Positions 8,388-18,547 of a DNA stretch of 64,000 bases are shown here, piece by piece. Source of the stretch: Hydrogenophaga sp. (lineage in GTDB: Bacteria > Pseudomonadota > Gammaproteobacteria > Burkholderiales > Burkholderiaceae_C); contig NZ_JAILWB010000016.1 in the NCBI RefSeq assembly GCF_025699295.1, positions 55,715 through 119,714 on the forward strand, given 5' to 3'. The first letter of the stretch is position 1. Each line of letters opens with the position of its first letter. The position numbers and the translations under genes are program-made. Below the pieces are notes generated by a model, which did no database searches, had not been told where the DNA came from, and was given only the letters and a program-made list of their open reading frames with translations.

Positions 8388-9800
8388 TCAGCGCGCGGCG
8401 TACAGCCGCACCGCGCCGCTGTGACGCCGTTGCGCACCAGGGGCGCCACTGTCCTCCAGCCGGGCCCCCACCGCGAGCGTGCGGCCGTCCCCCGAGAGCG
8501 CGAGGGCGGCACCGAAGGGATGCCCGCGCGCGATCCGATCCGACGTCACGGGCCAGCGCGGATGCCACGATTGCGCGTCGCGCGCATACAGATGCACCGC
8601 GCCTGCTCCGCGCTGAGTGCCCACGGCGAGAACCCGCGCATCGGCCGAGAGCGCCAGTTCGCCACCGAAGCCATCTCCGGGTGCGCTCTGCGATGCCTGC
8701 AAAACCGCCTGCCGGCGCCACACGCCGGCCTGTCGCGCGTAGACGTGCGCGGCGCCCTGCGCAGCCGGTGGAACACCAGCACGTGTGACCACGCCGGGCG
8801 CCCCGACCACCAGGGTATCCCCGTCGGCCGACAGGCCCAGACGGGCACCGAACCCCTGGAGCGCGGATCCTGGATCCACCAGCACCTGCTCTGTCGCATG
8901 CCGGCCCTGGCCGTCGTCCCGGAACAGGTGCACGGCTGCGCGCGGCGCCTCAGGTGCCCCGATGGCGATGGTGCCGCCATCGGCCGACAGCGCCACGCTG
9001 GCACCGAATCCGCCAGCGGAGGCGAGATCAGCGGGCCGAAGTTCGGCGCGGTGCGACCAGACCGTTCCGTCGAGACCGAACACGTGCACCGGGCCCTGCC
9101 TGGTATCGGCGCGCGCGCCACCGCCGCCATGGGAGTGCAGCATCGCCACCGCCAGCAGTCTGCCCTGCCCGGCCATCGACACCGCCGCACCGAATCCACT
9201 GGCCCCCGGCGGTGCAGCCAGCCGCGCCTGAGTCGACCAGTTGCGGCCGTCGCGCCGGTACACGTGCACCGCGCCGAGCGCCACGTCTTCGGCGCCCGCG
9301 TCTGCCGATTCGGATTCGAAAGGTGCGCCCACCGCAAGCGTGCGGCCGTCATCGGACAGGGCCAGGCTGAAGCCGAAACCGGCGCCCGCCACGGGCACCT
9401 GCGCCACCAGTTGTGCCTGCGGCACCCAGCCCTGTGGCGTGCGCGCATAGAGGTACACCGCGCCAGCCCGCGGCACTTCATCGCCGGACCACGGCGCGAG
9501 CCAGCCACCGCGGCCCAGCGATTTCAGATCGGACCCCACGGCCAGGGTGCTGCCATCGCCCGAAAGGGCCACCGCTGCGCCAAACAGGGCCGACGCCTCG
9601 GCCTGCGGAGCCGTGAGGTGGGCAACGGCTTGCAGCGCGCCGCTGTGCAGCGTGGCCAGACCCGGTCGTGACGGCATCGGTGCGGTGGCGGCGGGCGCCG
9701 GGTCATCCAGGGGGACGGTACCGCCCAGGCAGGCCACGAGCAGCGGAATCACACACAGCACGGGGGCGGCGGCAAGGAAGGGGAAGCAACGGCGGTTCAA
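8388..9800 (-). CDS. FG-GAP beta-propeller lipoprotein
   Basis: A 470-residue exported protein. The N-terminus has basic residues, a hydrophobic stretch and a lipobox (LLVAC, cysteine near 24), so it is a probable outer-membrane or periplasmic lipoprotein. The mature part consists of seven or so repeats of about 55-60 residues with the pattern FGxxVALSxDGxTLAVGAP...VYxR, the FG-GAP repeat of integrin-alpha-type beta-propellers. Aspartates in the DGxT loops may bind calcium. It probably mediates surface binding or adhesion; no enzyme motif is seen. It converges with the helicase gene and has a free 5' region of about 215 bases. Confidence 0.85.
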   Translation of the reverse strand: MNRRCFPFLAAAPVLCVIPLLVACLGGTVPLDDPAPAATAPMPSRPGLATLHSGALQAVAHLTAPQAEASALFGAAVALSGDGSTLAVGSDLKSLGRGGWLAPWSGDEVPRAGAVYLYARTPQGWVPQAQLVAQVPVAGAGFGFSLALSDDGRTLAVGAPFESESADAGAEDVALGAVHVYRRDGRNWSTQARLAAPPGASGFGAAVSMAGQGRLLAVAMLHSHGGGGARADTRQGPVHVFGLDGTVWSHRAELRPADLASAGGFGASVALSADGGTIAIGAPEAPRAAVHLFRDDGQGRHATEQVLVDPGSALQGFGARLGLSADGDTLVVGAPGVVTRAGVPPAAQGAAHVYARQAGVWRRQAVLQASQSAPGDGFGGELALSADARVLAVGTQRGAGAVHLYARDAQSWHPRWPVTSDRIARGHPFGAALALSGDGRTLAVGARLEDSGAPGAQRRHSGAVRLYAAR

Positions 9801-10017
9801 GGGACATCCAGTCGGTCAAGGGTGGTCGGGCTGCGCACCACCTTGGCCAGGGACTCCTGCGCCCGCAGGTGCTGCGGTGCGCCGATGGTCTGCAAACCAT
9901 CGCAACAGAAGAATGCTGCCTAAGTACTATATTTTTCGGGTAGTGGACGCATTCATGACGGAGTTCTCGCCCGAACGACCGCCCCCGGCCCACCGGAGCA
10001 CCCTCCCCGCCCGGGCC

Positions 10018-11331
10018 TCAGGCGTCGCTGCGGTCAGCGTCCTCGCCGGATTCGGGCAGGCGCATGATGAGCACCTGATCAATGCGCCGGCCTTCAAGGA
10101 CCAGCACCTCGAAGCGCCAGCCCGCGCAGTCGACGCTGTCGGCCTTCTCGAGCAGGTCGCCGGCCACCGTCTGCATCAGGCCGGCCACGGTGTTGTAGCG
10201 GCCCTTGTCCTCGTCGGGCAGTTCGTCGATGGCCAGGCGCGACTTGAGTTCGGCGACCGGCATCGCGCCGTCCACCAGCCAGGCGCCGTCCTCGCGCAGC
10301 GTGGCCCAGGCGTCCACCGCGACGCGAGGCGAGAGCTCACCGGTGATGGCTTCGAGCATGTCCAGCGGCGTGAGCAGGCCCTGCACCACGCCGTATTCGT
10401 CCACCACGAACACCATGCGCGTGGCACGTTCGCGAAACTGTTCCAGCAATTCCATGCCACTGAGTGTCTCGGGCACGAACACAGCCGGCTGCACATGGCG
10501 CAGCAGCGGCTCGTTGTTGCCCTCGGACTGCAGCGCGAGCATGCGCGGCAGGTGGATCACGCCGACCACGTCGTCCAGGCCACCCCGGCACACCGGGTAC
10601 CACGAGTGTCCGGTGGTCCAGGCCTTCTGCACCGCCATGTCGATGCTGTCCTCGGCATCGAGCCACTCGATTTCCGAATGCGGCACCATGATGGAGGTGA
10701 GCTGGCGGTCGTCGAGCAGGAACACGTTGCGCACCATCTGGTGCTCGTGCTCCTCGATGATGCCGGCGTCGACACCTTCTTCCAGGCTGGCGTTGATTTC
10801 TTCCTCGGTGACGTGCTGCACGGCGTTGCTGTCGATGCGCAGCAGCTTGAGCACCCATTGCGTGGTGTGCGTGAGCAGCCACACAAAGGGCTTGGCCGCC
10901 TGGGCAACGAATGCCATGGGACGTGAGACCCAGCGCGAGACCGCTTCCGGGTACAACTGGCCGATGCGCTTGGGCACCAGTTCACCGAACACGATGGTGA
11001 TGAAGGTGATGACCACCACCACGATGCCGGTGGACAACACGTTGGCGCTGGCTTCCGTCAGCCCCTTGGACTCGAACCACAGGCCCAGGTCGCCACTGAA
11101 CGCGGCTTCGCCCACGATGCCGTTGAGCATGCCGATGGAGGTGATGCCGACCTGCACCGAGGACAGAAACTGGGTGGGATTCTCCAGCAGCTTGAGCGCG
11201 GTGATCGAACCCTTGTCGCCGGCCTCGGCCATGGCCGCCAGTCGCGCCTTGCGGCTGGACGCCAGCGCCAGTTCGGACATGGCGAACGCGCCGTTGAGCA
11301 GCGTCAGAAAAACAATCAGGAGCGTATCCAT
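10018..11331 (-). CDS. CNNM/CorC (HlyC)-type CBS-domain membrane protein
   Basis: A 437-residue protein with the order DUF21/CNNM membrane domain (about residues 1-190, several hydrophobic segments, including NPTQFLSSVQVGIT and IVFGELVPKRIG), a pair of CBS domains (about 205-335, with MVPHSEIEWLD and MVFVVDEYGVVQGLLT), and a C-terminal CorC/HlyC transporter-associated domain (about 350-430). Relatives take part in magnesium or cobalt efflux and in metal homeostasis. The ATG at 11331 begins just before the first hydrophobic segment and is nine bases from the divergent apaH start. Confidence 0.88.
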   Translation of the reverse strand: MDTLLIVFLTLLNGAFAMSELALASSRKARLAAMAEAGDKGSITALKLLENPTQFLSSVQVGITSIGMLNGIVGEAAFSGDLGLWFESKGLTEASANVLSTGIVVVVITFITIVFGELVPKRIGQLYPEAVSRWVSRPMAFVAQAAKPFVWLLTHTTQWVLKLLRIDSNAVQHVTEEEINASLEEGVDAGIIEEHEHQMVRNVFLLDDRQLTSIMVPHSEIEWLDAEDSIDMAVQKAWTTGHSWYPVCRGGLDDVVGVIHLPRMLALQSEGNNEPLLRHVQPAVFVPETLSGMELLEQFRERATRMVFVVDEYGVVQGLLTPLDMLEAITGELSPRVAVDAWATLREDGAWLVDGAMPVAELKSRLAIDELPDEDKGRYNTVAGLMQTVAGDLLEKADSVDCAGWRFEVLVLEGRRIDQVLIMRLPESGEDADRSDA

Positions 11332-11340
11332 AATCGGCGG

Positions 11341-12177
11341 ATGGCAATTTACATGATCGGGGACGTGCAGGGCTGCGACGAAGCGCTTGGCCGCCTGCTC
11401 GACCACATCGGCTTCTCTCCCAGCCGCGACACCTTGTATCTGCTGGGGGATCTGGTGAACCGAGGGCCTTGCTCGCTCGCCGTCCTGCGGCGGCTCATCG
11501 CGCTGGAGGGCGCGGCGCACTGCCTGCTCGGCAACCACGACCTGCACCTGCTGGCCACCGCGCACGGCGTGCGCAAACCGAACCGCAGCGACACGCTGGA
11601 CGAGATCCTGCGTGCGCCCGACCGCGAGGCGCTGCTCGACTGGCTGCGCGCGCGGCCCATGGCCCTGCACGAACACGGCTGGCTGATGGTGCACGCGGGC
11701 GTGTTGCCGCAGTGGAGTGCTGCCGACACACTGGCACTCGCGGGCGAGCTGCAGGCCGCGCTGCGCGGGCCGGACTGGACGGATTTTCTGCACGCCATGT
11801 ACGGCAACGAGCCCCCCTTGTGGAGCGATTCACTGCGGGGCGCGGACCGCCTGCGCGTGATCGTGAACGCCTTCACCCGGCTGCGCTTCTGCACCGCGCA
11901 GGGTGTGATGGAGTTCGCCACCAAGGACAGCGCGGGCGCCGCCCCCGAAGGCTTCATGCCCTGGTTCGACGTGCCGGGGCGGCGCACCGAGGGCGTGCCG
12001 ATGGCATTCGGCCACTGGTCCACGCTGGGCACGGTGAACCGCGCCGACCTCCAGGCGCTGGACACCGGTTGTGTCTGGGGCGGTTGCCTCACGGCGGCGC
12101 GCATCACCGGCGTGCCTGGGCAGGTGGAGCGGCTGGCGGTGCGCTGCGAACAGGCTCGCAAACCGGGGAAAAAATGA
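11341..12177 (+). CDS. apaH: Symmetrical bis(5'-nucleosyl)-tetraphosphatase
   Basis: A 278-residue metallophosphoesterase that splits diadenosine tetraphosphate (Ap4A) symmetrically to two ADP in the cytoplasm. The motifs GDVQGC (7-12), GDLVNRGP (36-43) and GNHD (64-67) match the calcineurin-like active site of ApaH, and the length is as in E. coli (about 280). It limits Np4N alarmones and can remove Np4 caps from RNA. It is divergent from the CorC-like gene with nine bases between starts, so the promoters must overlap the coding regions. Confidence 0.93.
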   Translation: MAIYMIGDVQGCDEALGRLLDHIGFSPSRDTLYLLGDLVNRGPCSLAVLRRLIALEGAAHCLLGNHDLHLLATAHGVRKPNRSDTLDEILRAPDREALLDWLRARPMALHEHGWLMVHAGVLPQWSAADTLALAGELQAALRGPDWTDFLHAMYGNEPPLWSDSLRGADRLRVIVNAFTRLRFCTAQGVMEFATKDSAGAAPEGFMPWFDVPGRRTEGVPMAFGHWSTLGTVNRADLQALDTGCVWGGCLTAARITGVPGQVERLAVRCEQARKPGKK

Positions 12178-12183
12178 AACGGT

Positions 12184-12199
12184 GGCGGCAGGAGCCGCC
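12184..12199. terminator. GC-rich hairpin between convergent apaH and RNA helicase
   Basis: GGCGGC (12184-12189) and GCCGCC (12194-12199) pair around an AGGA loop in the 49-base gap between convergent genes. No clear U-tract follows on either strand, so termination is only suggested by position. Confidence 0.35.
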
Positions 12200-12226
12200 T
12201 GGCAGGCTCGGGCAAGGGCCGACCCC

Positions 12227-13702
<1,476 letters not shown>

Positions 13703-13770
13703 GGACTTCAAAGTTAGCCGGGTATTGTCTCACTTTGACGACTTTTCGCCCAAAACCCGCCCCCGGTGTG

Positions 13771-14658
13771 TCAAAGCGCCGCTGCTTTGAAGGTATCGCA
13801 GCTCTGGATGTTGCCGCTTTGCAGGCCGGCGTTGAACCAGCGCTGGCGCTGCGCGCTGGTGCCGTGGGTGAAGCTGTCGGGCACCACATGGCCCTGGCTC
13901 TTGCGCTGCAGGGCGTCGTCGCCGATGGCGGCCGCCGCGTTCAAGGCCTCCTCCACGTCACCCGGTTCCAGGATGGCCTGGCTCTTGTGGTTGTGGTGCG
14001 CCCAGATGCCGGCAAAACAGTCGGCCTGCAGCTCCAGCCGCACCGACAGCGCGTTGTACTCGCGCTCGCTCACCCGGCGGCGCGCCTGCTCCATCTGGTC
14101 GGTGATGCCCATGAGGTTCTGCACGTGGTGGCCCACCTCGTGCGCGATCACGTAGGCCTGCGCGAAGTCGCCCGGCGCGCCGAGCTGGCGGCGCAGCGTG
14201 TCGTAGAAGCTCAGGTCGATGTAGACCTTCTGATCGCCAGGGCAGTAGAACGGGCCCATGGCGGACTGTCCGGTGCCGCAAGCCGTGGGCGTGGCGCCGC
14301 GGAACAGCACCAGACGCGGCTTCTTGTACTGCGCACCGCCTTGCTGGAACACCTGGCCCCACACGTCTTCGGTACCGCCCAGCACGGCCGCCACGAATCG
14401 GCCCATGTCGTCGGTGGGCGCAGTCGCCGGGCCCTGCGAAGTGGTCTGCACCTGTTCGGTGGGAGTGCCCATGTCGCCGACGCCGCCGAGCACACCCAGG
14501 ATGGTCATGGGGTTGATGCCGAAGACCCAGCCTGCGACCAGCGCGATGGCGATGGTGCCCAGGCCAATGCCGCGACCCCCGACACGCCGGCCGCCGCCGC
14601 CGGTTTGCGATCGGCGGTCTTCGACCTGGTCGGACTGGCGGTTGTTTTCCCACTTCAT
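13771..14658 (-). CDS. ypfJ: YpfJ-type neutral zinc metallopeptidase
   Basis: A 295-residue membrane-anchored protein of the putative neutral zinc metallopeptidase family (YpfJ). An N-terminal acidic/basic start (MKWENNRQSDQVEDRR) and a glycine-rich stretch precede one hydrophobic segment. The HEVGHH motif (in VIAHEVGHHVQN) is the HExxH zinc site, followed downstream by an ELQADCFAG motif that supplies a further ligand. AGGAGG lies seven bases before the ATG at 14658. The catalytic domain would be periplasmic; substrates are unknown. It is on the same strand as dcd but 69 bases downstream of it. Confidence 0.85.
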   Translation of the reverse strand: MKWENNRQSDQVEDRRSQTGGGGRRVGGRGIGLGTIAIALVAGWVFGINPMTILGVLGGVGDMGTPTEQVQTTSQGPATAPTDDMGRFVAAVLGGTEDVWGQVFQQGGAQYKKPRLVLFRGATPTACGTGQSAMGPFYCPGDQKVYIDLSFYDTLRRQLGAPGDFAQAYVIAHEVGHHVQNLMGITDQMEQARRRVSEREYNALSVRLELQADCFAGIWAHHNHKSQAILEPGDVEEALNAAAAIGDDALQRKSQGHVVPDSFTHGTSAQRQRWFNAGLQSGNIQSCDTFKAAAL

Positions 14659-14727
14659 GGCGAGCCTCCTGGGCAACACGGGTGGTTGCCGCACGCCATT
14701 ATCGGGGGGGGGGCAGCGCGTCGCGCG

Positions 14728-15294
14728 TCAGGCCTTGGGCAGGGTCACGCCAACCTGCCCCTGGTACTTGCCGCCGCGGTCCTTGTAGCTGGTCTCGCAG
14801 ACCTCGTCGCTCTCGAAGAACAGCACCTGCGCGCAGCCCTCGCCCGCGTAGATCTTGGCCGGCAGCGGCGTGGTGTTGCTGAACTCCAGCGTCACATAGC
14901 CTTCCCACTCGGGTTCGAAGGGCGTGACGTTGACGATGATGCCGCAGCGGGCATAGGTGCTCTTGCCCAGGCAGATGGTGAGCACGTTGCGCGGGATGCG
15001 GAAGTACTCCACCGTGCGCGCCAGCGCGAAGCTGTTGGGCGGGATGATGCAGTGGTCGCCATGGAAGTCCACGAAGCTCTTCTCGTCGAAGTTCTTCGGG
15101 TCCACCACCGTGCTGTGGATGTTGGTGAACACCTTGAATTCGGGCGCGCAGCGGATGTCGTAGCCGTAACTGGAGGTGCCGTAGCTGATCACCTTCTTGC
15201 CGTCCACGGCTCGCACCTGGCCGGGTTCGAAGGGTTCGATCAGGCCGTGCTGCTCGGCCATGCGGCGGATCCACTTGTCGCTTTTGATGCTCAT
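14728..15294 (-). CDS. dcd: dCTP deaminase
   Basis: A 188-residue enzyme that deaminates dCTP to dUTP, the main route to thymidylate in this group. The length and the signatures [35 protein letters not shown] and [22 protein letters not shown] match Dcd nearly throughout. The ATG at 15294 gives the conserved [11 protein letters not shown]-terminus; longer open frame upstream is not conserved in kind. It is a housekeeping gene of nucleotide metabolism. Confidence 0.95.
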   Translation of the reverse strand: MSIKSDKWIRRMAEQHGLIEPFEPGQVRAVDGKKVISYGTSSYGYDIRCAPEFKVFTNIHSTVVDPKNFDEKSFVDFHGDHCIIPPNSFALARTVEYFRIPRNVLTICLGKSTYARCGIIVNVTPFEPEWEGYVTLEFSNTTPLPAKIYAGEGCAQVLFFESDEVCETSYKDRGGKYQGQVGVTLPKA

Positions 15295-15361
15295 GGGGCG
15301 CGATTGTAGGGGGCCACCCGTCGGCATCTGACCCATGCAATTCCCCAGCAACTTCTGGGAA

Positions 15362-15379
15362 TTTCAGTAATTACTGAAA
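15362..15379. promoter_or_regulatory. Perfect 18-base palindrome upstream of the GbsR-type gene
   Basis: TTTCAGTAATTACTGAAA is a perfect palindrome 30 bases before the gbsR-type start codon, in an AT-rich island between dcd and the regulator. MarR/GbsR dimers bind such sites, so it is the likely operator of the regulator-cydAB unit. Confidence 0.65.
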
Positions 15380-15409
15380 ATTCAGGCCGAAGCCGCTACA
15401 GTCGCGCCC

Positions 15410-16000
15410 ATGCCCCTGCAAGACCACCTCCCGCCGCTCAACCGCGAGTTCGTTGCCCACTTCGGGGAAATGGGCAGCCGATGGGGCATCAACCGCACCG
15501 TGGGGCAGATCTACGCGCTGCTCTTCATCTCTCCCCATGCGCTCAATGCCGACGAGATCGCCGAGACGCTGGAGTTCTCGCGCTCCAACGTGAGCATGGG
15601 CCTGAAGGAGCTGCAGGCCTGGCGGCTGGTGCGGCTGCGCCACCAGCCGGGCGACAGGCGCGAGTACTTCGAGGCGCCGGCCGATGTGTGGGAGATCTTC
15701 CGTGTACTGGCGGAGGAACGCCGCCGCCGCGAGGTGGAACCCACGCTGTCCATGCTGCGCACCGCGCTGCTGGAAACCCCCCGGACCGATGCCGAGCGTC
15801 ACGCCCAGGCGCGCATGCGCGAGATGCACGACCTGATCGACCGGCTCATGACCTGGTTCGACGATGTGCAGAAGCTCGCACCCGAGACCGCCATGCAACT
15901 CATGGGCATGGGCGCGACGGTGACGCGCGTGCTCGAACTCAAGGACCGGCTCACCGGCAAGTCGGCCCCGCGCGGCGCGCCAACCGCATCGACCACCTGA
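15410..16000 (+). CDS. GbsR/MarR-family regulator of cytochrome bd operon
   Basis: A 196-residue winged-helix regulator of the GbsR type. The recognition segment is NADEIAETLEFSRSNVSMGLKELQAW, followed by a wing (LVRLRHQPGDRREYFEA) and a long helical C-terminus. It lies 19 bases before cydA on the same strand, so regulator and oxidase are probably co-transcribed and self-controlled through the palindrome at 15362. The signal it senses (oxygen, cyanide, nitric oxide or other) is unknown. Confidence 0.85.
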   Translation: MPLQDHLPPLNREFVAHFGEMGSRWGINRTVGQIYALLFISPHALNADEIAETLEFSRSNVSMGLKELQAWRLVRLRHQPGDRREYFEAPADVWEIFRVLAEERRRREVEPTLSMLRTALLETPRTDAERHAQARMREMHDLIDRLMTWFDDVQKLAPETAMQLMGMGATVTRVLELKDRLTGKSAPRGAPTASTT

Positions 16001-16019
16001 ACCCGCCAGGAGATTCCGC

Positions 16020-17384
16020 ATGGACGCCCTCATCCTCTCGCGCATCCAGTTCGCCGCCAACATCAGCTTTCACATCCTGTTCCCGACCATCACCATCGCG
16101 CTGTGCTGGTTCCTGCTGTTCTTCCGTCTGCGCTTCCTCAAGACGCGCGATCCGGCCTGGGAGGAGGCGTACTACTTCTGGACCAAGGTGTTCGCCCTGA
16201 CCTTCGCCTTGGGCGTGGTCTCGGGCATCGTGATGAGCTTCCAGTTCGGCACCAACTGGCCCGGCTTCATGGAGAAGACCGGCGACATCTCGGGCCCCTT
16301 GCTGGGCTACGAGGTGCTGACCGCCTTCTTCCTGGAGGCCAGCTTCCTGGGCATCATGCTGTTCGGACGGGGCCGGGTGAGCGAGCGTGTGCACCTGATG
16401 GCCACGATGTTGGTGGCCGCTGGCACCACGTTGTCGGCGTTCTGGATCCTCAGCCTGAATTCGTGGATGCAGACGCCCGCGGGCTTCGAGATCGTCGACG
16501 GCAAATTCATCCCGGTGGACTGGCTGTCCGTGGTCTTCAACCCCTCGTTTCCCTACCGCTTCACGCACAAGCTGCTGGCCTCCACACTGACCGCCTCCTT
16601 CCTCATCGCAGGCCTGTGTGCCTGGCAGCTCATCAAGGGCAGTGCCACCGGCGGCACGCACAAGGCCTTGCGCACGGCCATCGTTGCAGCCTCGGTCGCC
16701 ATGCCGCTGCAGTTCCTGGTCGGGGACATGCACGGGCTGAACACGCTGGAGCACCAGCCCGCCAAGATCGCGGCGCTCGAAGGCATCTGGCAGACCGAGA
16801 AGAGCGCGCCGCTCACGCTGTTCGGCTGGCCGGACGAGGCCGCTGGCACCACGCACTACGCGGTGAAGATCCCCAAGATGGCCAGCCTGATACTGGCGCA
16901 CGACATGGACGCCGAGCTCAAGGGTCTGAACGAATTCCCCGGCGCGCACCCGCCGGTGGCACCGATCTTCTGGGCCTTTCGCGTGATGGTGGGCGTGGGC
17001 TCGCTGATGCTGCTGGTGGCCTGGGTGGCGGCATGGCTGCTCTGGCGCCAGCGCCGCGCGGGCTCTGGCGCCCAGGTGGTGCTGCCGCGCCCGATGCTCT
17101 ACACGCTCGCGGGCATGACCTTCTCGGGCTGGCTGGCCACGCTCTCGGGCTGGTACGTCACCGAGATTGGCCGCCAGCCCTTCATCGTCTACGGCCACCT
17201 GCGCACCGCCGAGGTGGCCACCAGCCTGCCCTCGCCCCTGATCGCGGCCACGCTGACCGCCTACCTGATCGTCTACGGTCTGCTGCTGGTCACCTACGTC
17301 GGCGTGCTCAAGTACATGGCGGAGCACCCGGTGAAACATCCGCCCGAGAGCACCCCGGCCACGCTGGGCAAGGCCGGCGCCTGA
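16020..17384 (+). CDS. cydA: Cytochrome bd ubiquinol oxidase subunit I (CioA-like)
   Basis: A 454-residue integral membrane protein that oxidises ubiquinol and reduces oxygen to water. The N-terminal LSRIQFAANISFHILFP carries the conserved heme b595/d histidine (18), and the GYEVLTAFFLEASFLGIMLFG and LNSWMQTPAG segments are typical. The Q-loop is short, as in cyanide-insensitive (Cio) type enzymes rather than E. coli CydA. AGGAG precedes the ATG. The oxidase would serve at low oxygen or under respiratory inhibition. Confidence 0.93.
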   Translation: MDALILSRIQFAANISFHILFPTITIALCWFLLFFRLRFLKTRDPAWEEAYYFWTKVFALTFALGVVSGIVMSFQFGTNWPGFMEKTGDISGPLLGYEVLTAFFLEASFLGIMLFGRGRVSERVHLMATMLVAAGTTLSAFWILSLNSWMQTPAGFEIVDGKFIPVDWLSVVFNPSFPYRFTHKLLASTLTASFLIAGLCAWQLIKGSATGGTHKALRTAIVAASVAMPLQFLVGDMHGLNTLEHQPAKIAALEGIWQTEKSAPLTLFGWPDEAAGTTHYAVKIPKMASLILAHDMDAELKGLNEFPGAHPPVAPIFWAFRVMVGVGSLMLLVAWVAAWLLWRQRRAGSGAQVVLPRPMLYTLAGMTFSGWLATLSGWYVTEIGRQPFIVYGHLRTAEVATSLPSPLIAATLTAYLIVYGLLLVTYVGVLKYMAEHPVKHPPESTPATLGKAGA

Positions 17385-17403
17385 CACACCAAGGAGACGC
17401 ATC

Positions 17404-18408
17404 ATGGACATGAGCTGGGCCAATCTGCTGCCGCTGATCTTTCTCGCCGTGATGGGCCTGGCCCTGCTGGCCTACGTGGTGCTCGACGGCTACGACCTCG
17501 GCGTGGGCCTGCTGCTGCCGCTGGCCGACGACGCGCAGAAAGACACCATGATCGCCAGCATCGGCCCGTTCTGGGACGCCAACGAGACCTGGCTGGTGCT
17601 GGGGGTCGGCGTGCTGCTGGTGGCCTTTCCGATGGCACACGGCCTGGTGCTGCAGGCACTGTACCTGCCGGTGGCGATCATGCTGATCGGCCTGATCCTG
17701 CGCGGCGTGGCGTTCGACTTCCGCGTCAAGGCCCCCACGGCCTACAAGCCGTTCTGGAACGGCGCGTTCTTTGCCGGCTCACTGCTGGCCAGTGCCTCGC
17801 AGGGCTGGATGCTGGGCAGCTACATCACCGGTTTCGCGGGTGGCTGGCTGGGCCTGGCGTTCAGCCTGGGCATCGCGATCACCCTGCCGGCCGCCTACGT
17901 GCTGCTCGGCTCGGGCTGGCTGATCATGAAGACCGAGGGCGAACTGCAGGCGCACGCGGTGCGCTGGGCGGGCCGCGTGCTCTGGCCCATGGGTTTCGCA
18001 CTGGTGGCCATATCGGCGGCCACGCCGCTGGTGAATGCGGCCGTGGTCGAGAAATGGTTCAGCGTGCCCGAAGTGTTCGGCCTGATGCCGATTCCGCTGA
18101 GCTGCGCGATTGCCTTCTTCGCGGTGCGCTGGGTGGTGACGCACCCGAACGTGGTCAAGGCGGGCTATGGCTGGGTGGTGTTCGCGTCCACCGTGCTGAT
18201 CTTCGTGCTCGCGTTCTTCGGTCTGGCCTACAGCATCTTCCCGGACATCGTGATCGGGCGCATGACGGTGTGGGAAGCGGCAATCTCCACCGGCTCGCTC
18301 ACCGTGGTCTTCATCGGAGTGGCCATCACGCTGCCGGTGATCATCGTCTACACGGTCTACATGTACCGCGTGTTCTGGGGCAAGGCGCGGGCGCTGACGT
18401 ACAACTGA
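17404..18408 (+). CDS. cydB: Cytochrome bd ubiquinol oxidase subunit II (CioB-like)
   Basis: A 334-residue polytopic partner of subunit I. The opening LLAYVVLDGYDLGVGLLLP and FWDANETWLVLGVG, with nine or so hydrophobic segments, match CydB/CioB. AAGGAG lies before the ATG, and the gap to cydA is 19 bases. I searched the 139 bases after the stop for a small CydX-like reading frame with one membrane helix and did not find one, which fits a Cio-type enzyme. Confidence 0.93.
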   Translation: MDMSWANLLPLIFLAVMGLALLAYVVLDGYDLGVGLLLPLADDAQKDTMIASIGPFWDANETWLVLGVGVLLVAFPMAHGLVLQALYLPVAIMLIGLILRGVAFDFRVKAPTAYKPFWNGAFFAGSLLASASQGWMLGSYITGFAGGWLGLAFSLGIAITLPAAYVLLGSGWLIMKTEGELQAHAVRWAGRVLWPMGFALVAISAATPLVNAAVVEKWFSVPEVFGLMPIPLSCAIAFFAVRWVVTHPNVVKAGYGWVVFASTVLIFVLAFFGLAYSIFPDIVIGRMTVWEAAISTGSLTVVFIGVAITLPVIIVYTVYMYRVFWGKARALTYN

Positions 18409-18547
18409 CCCCCCCTGCGCCGCTGACGCGGCACGTCAACCAAGGTGTTGATGAGATCACGGTAGCGCGCGCGGGAAGGCGGCCGCGAGCTGAACCGGAG
18501 AACGCGCACCCGGCCCGTCCGCCCTCGCACAAACGCAACGCAAACGG

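Noticed and set aside
8325..9671. A 448-codon plus-strand frame opposite the FG-GAP gene
   Set aside because: The minus strand has a signal peptide and regular repeats; the plus product is arginine/alanine-rich without motif.
18409..18547. A CydX-like small subunit after cydB
   Set aside because: No frame with a start, ribosome site and single hydrophobic helix exists in these 139 bases.
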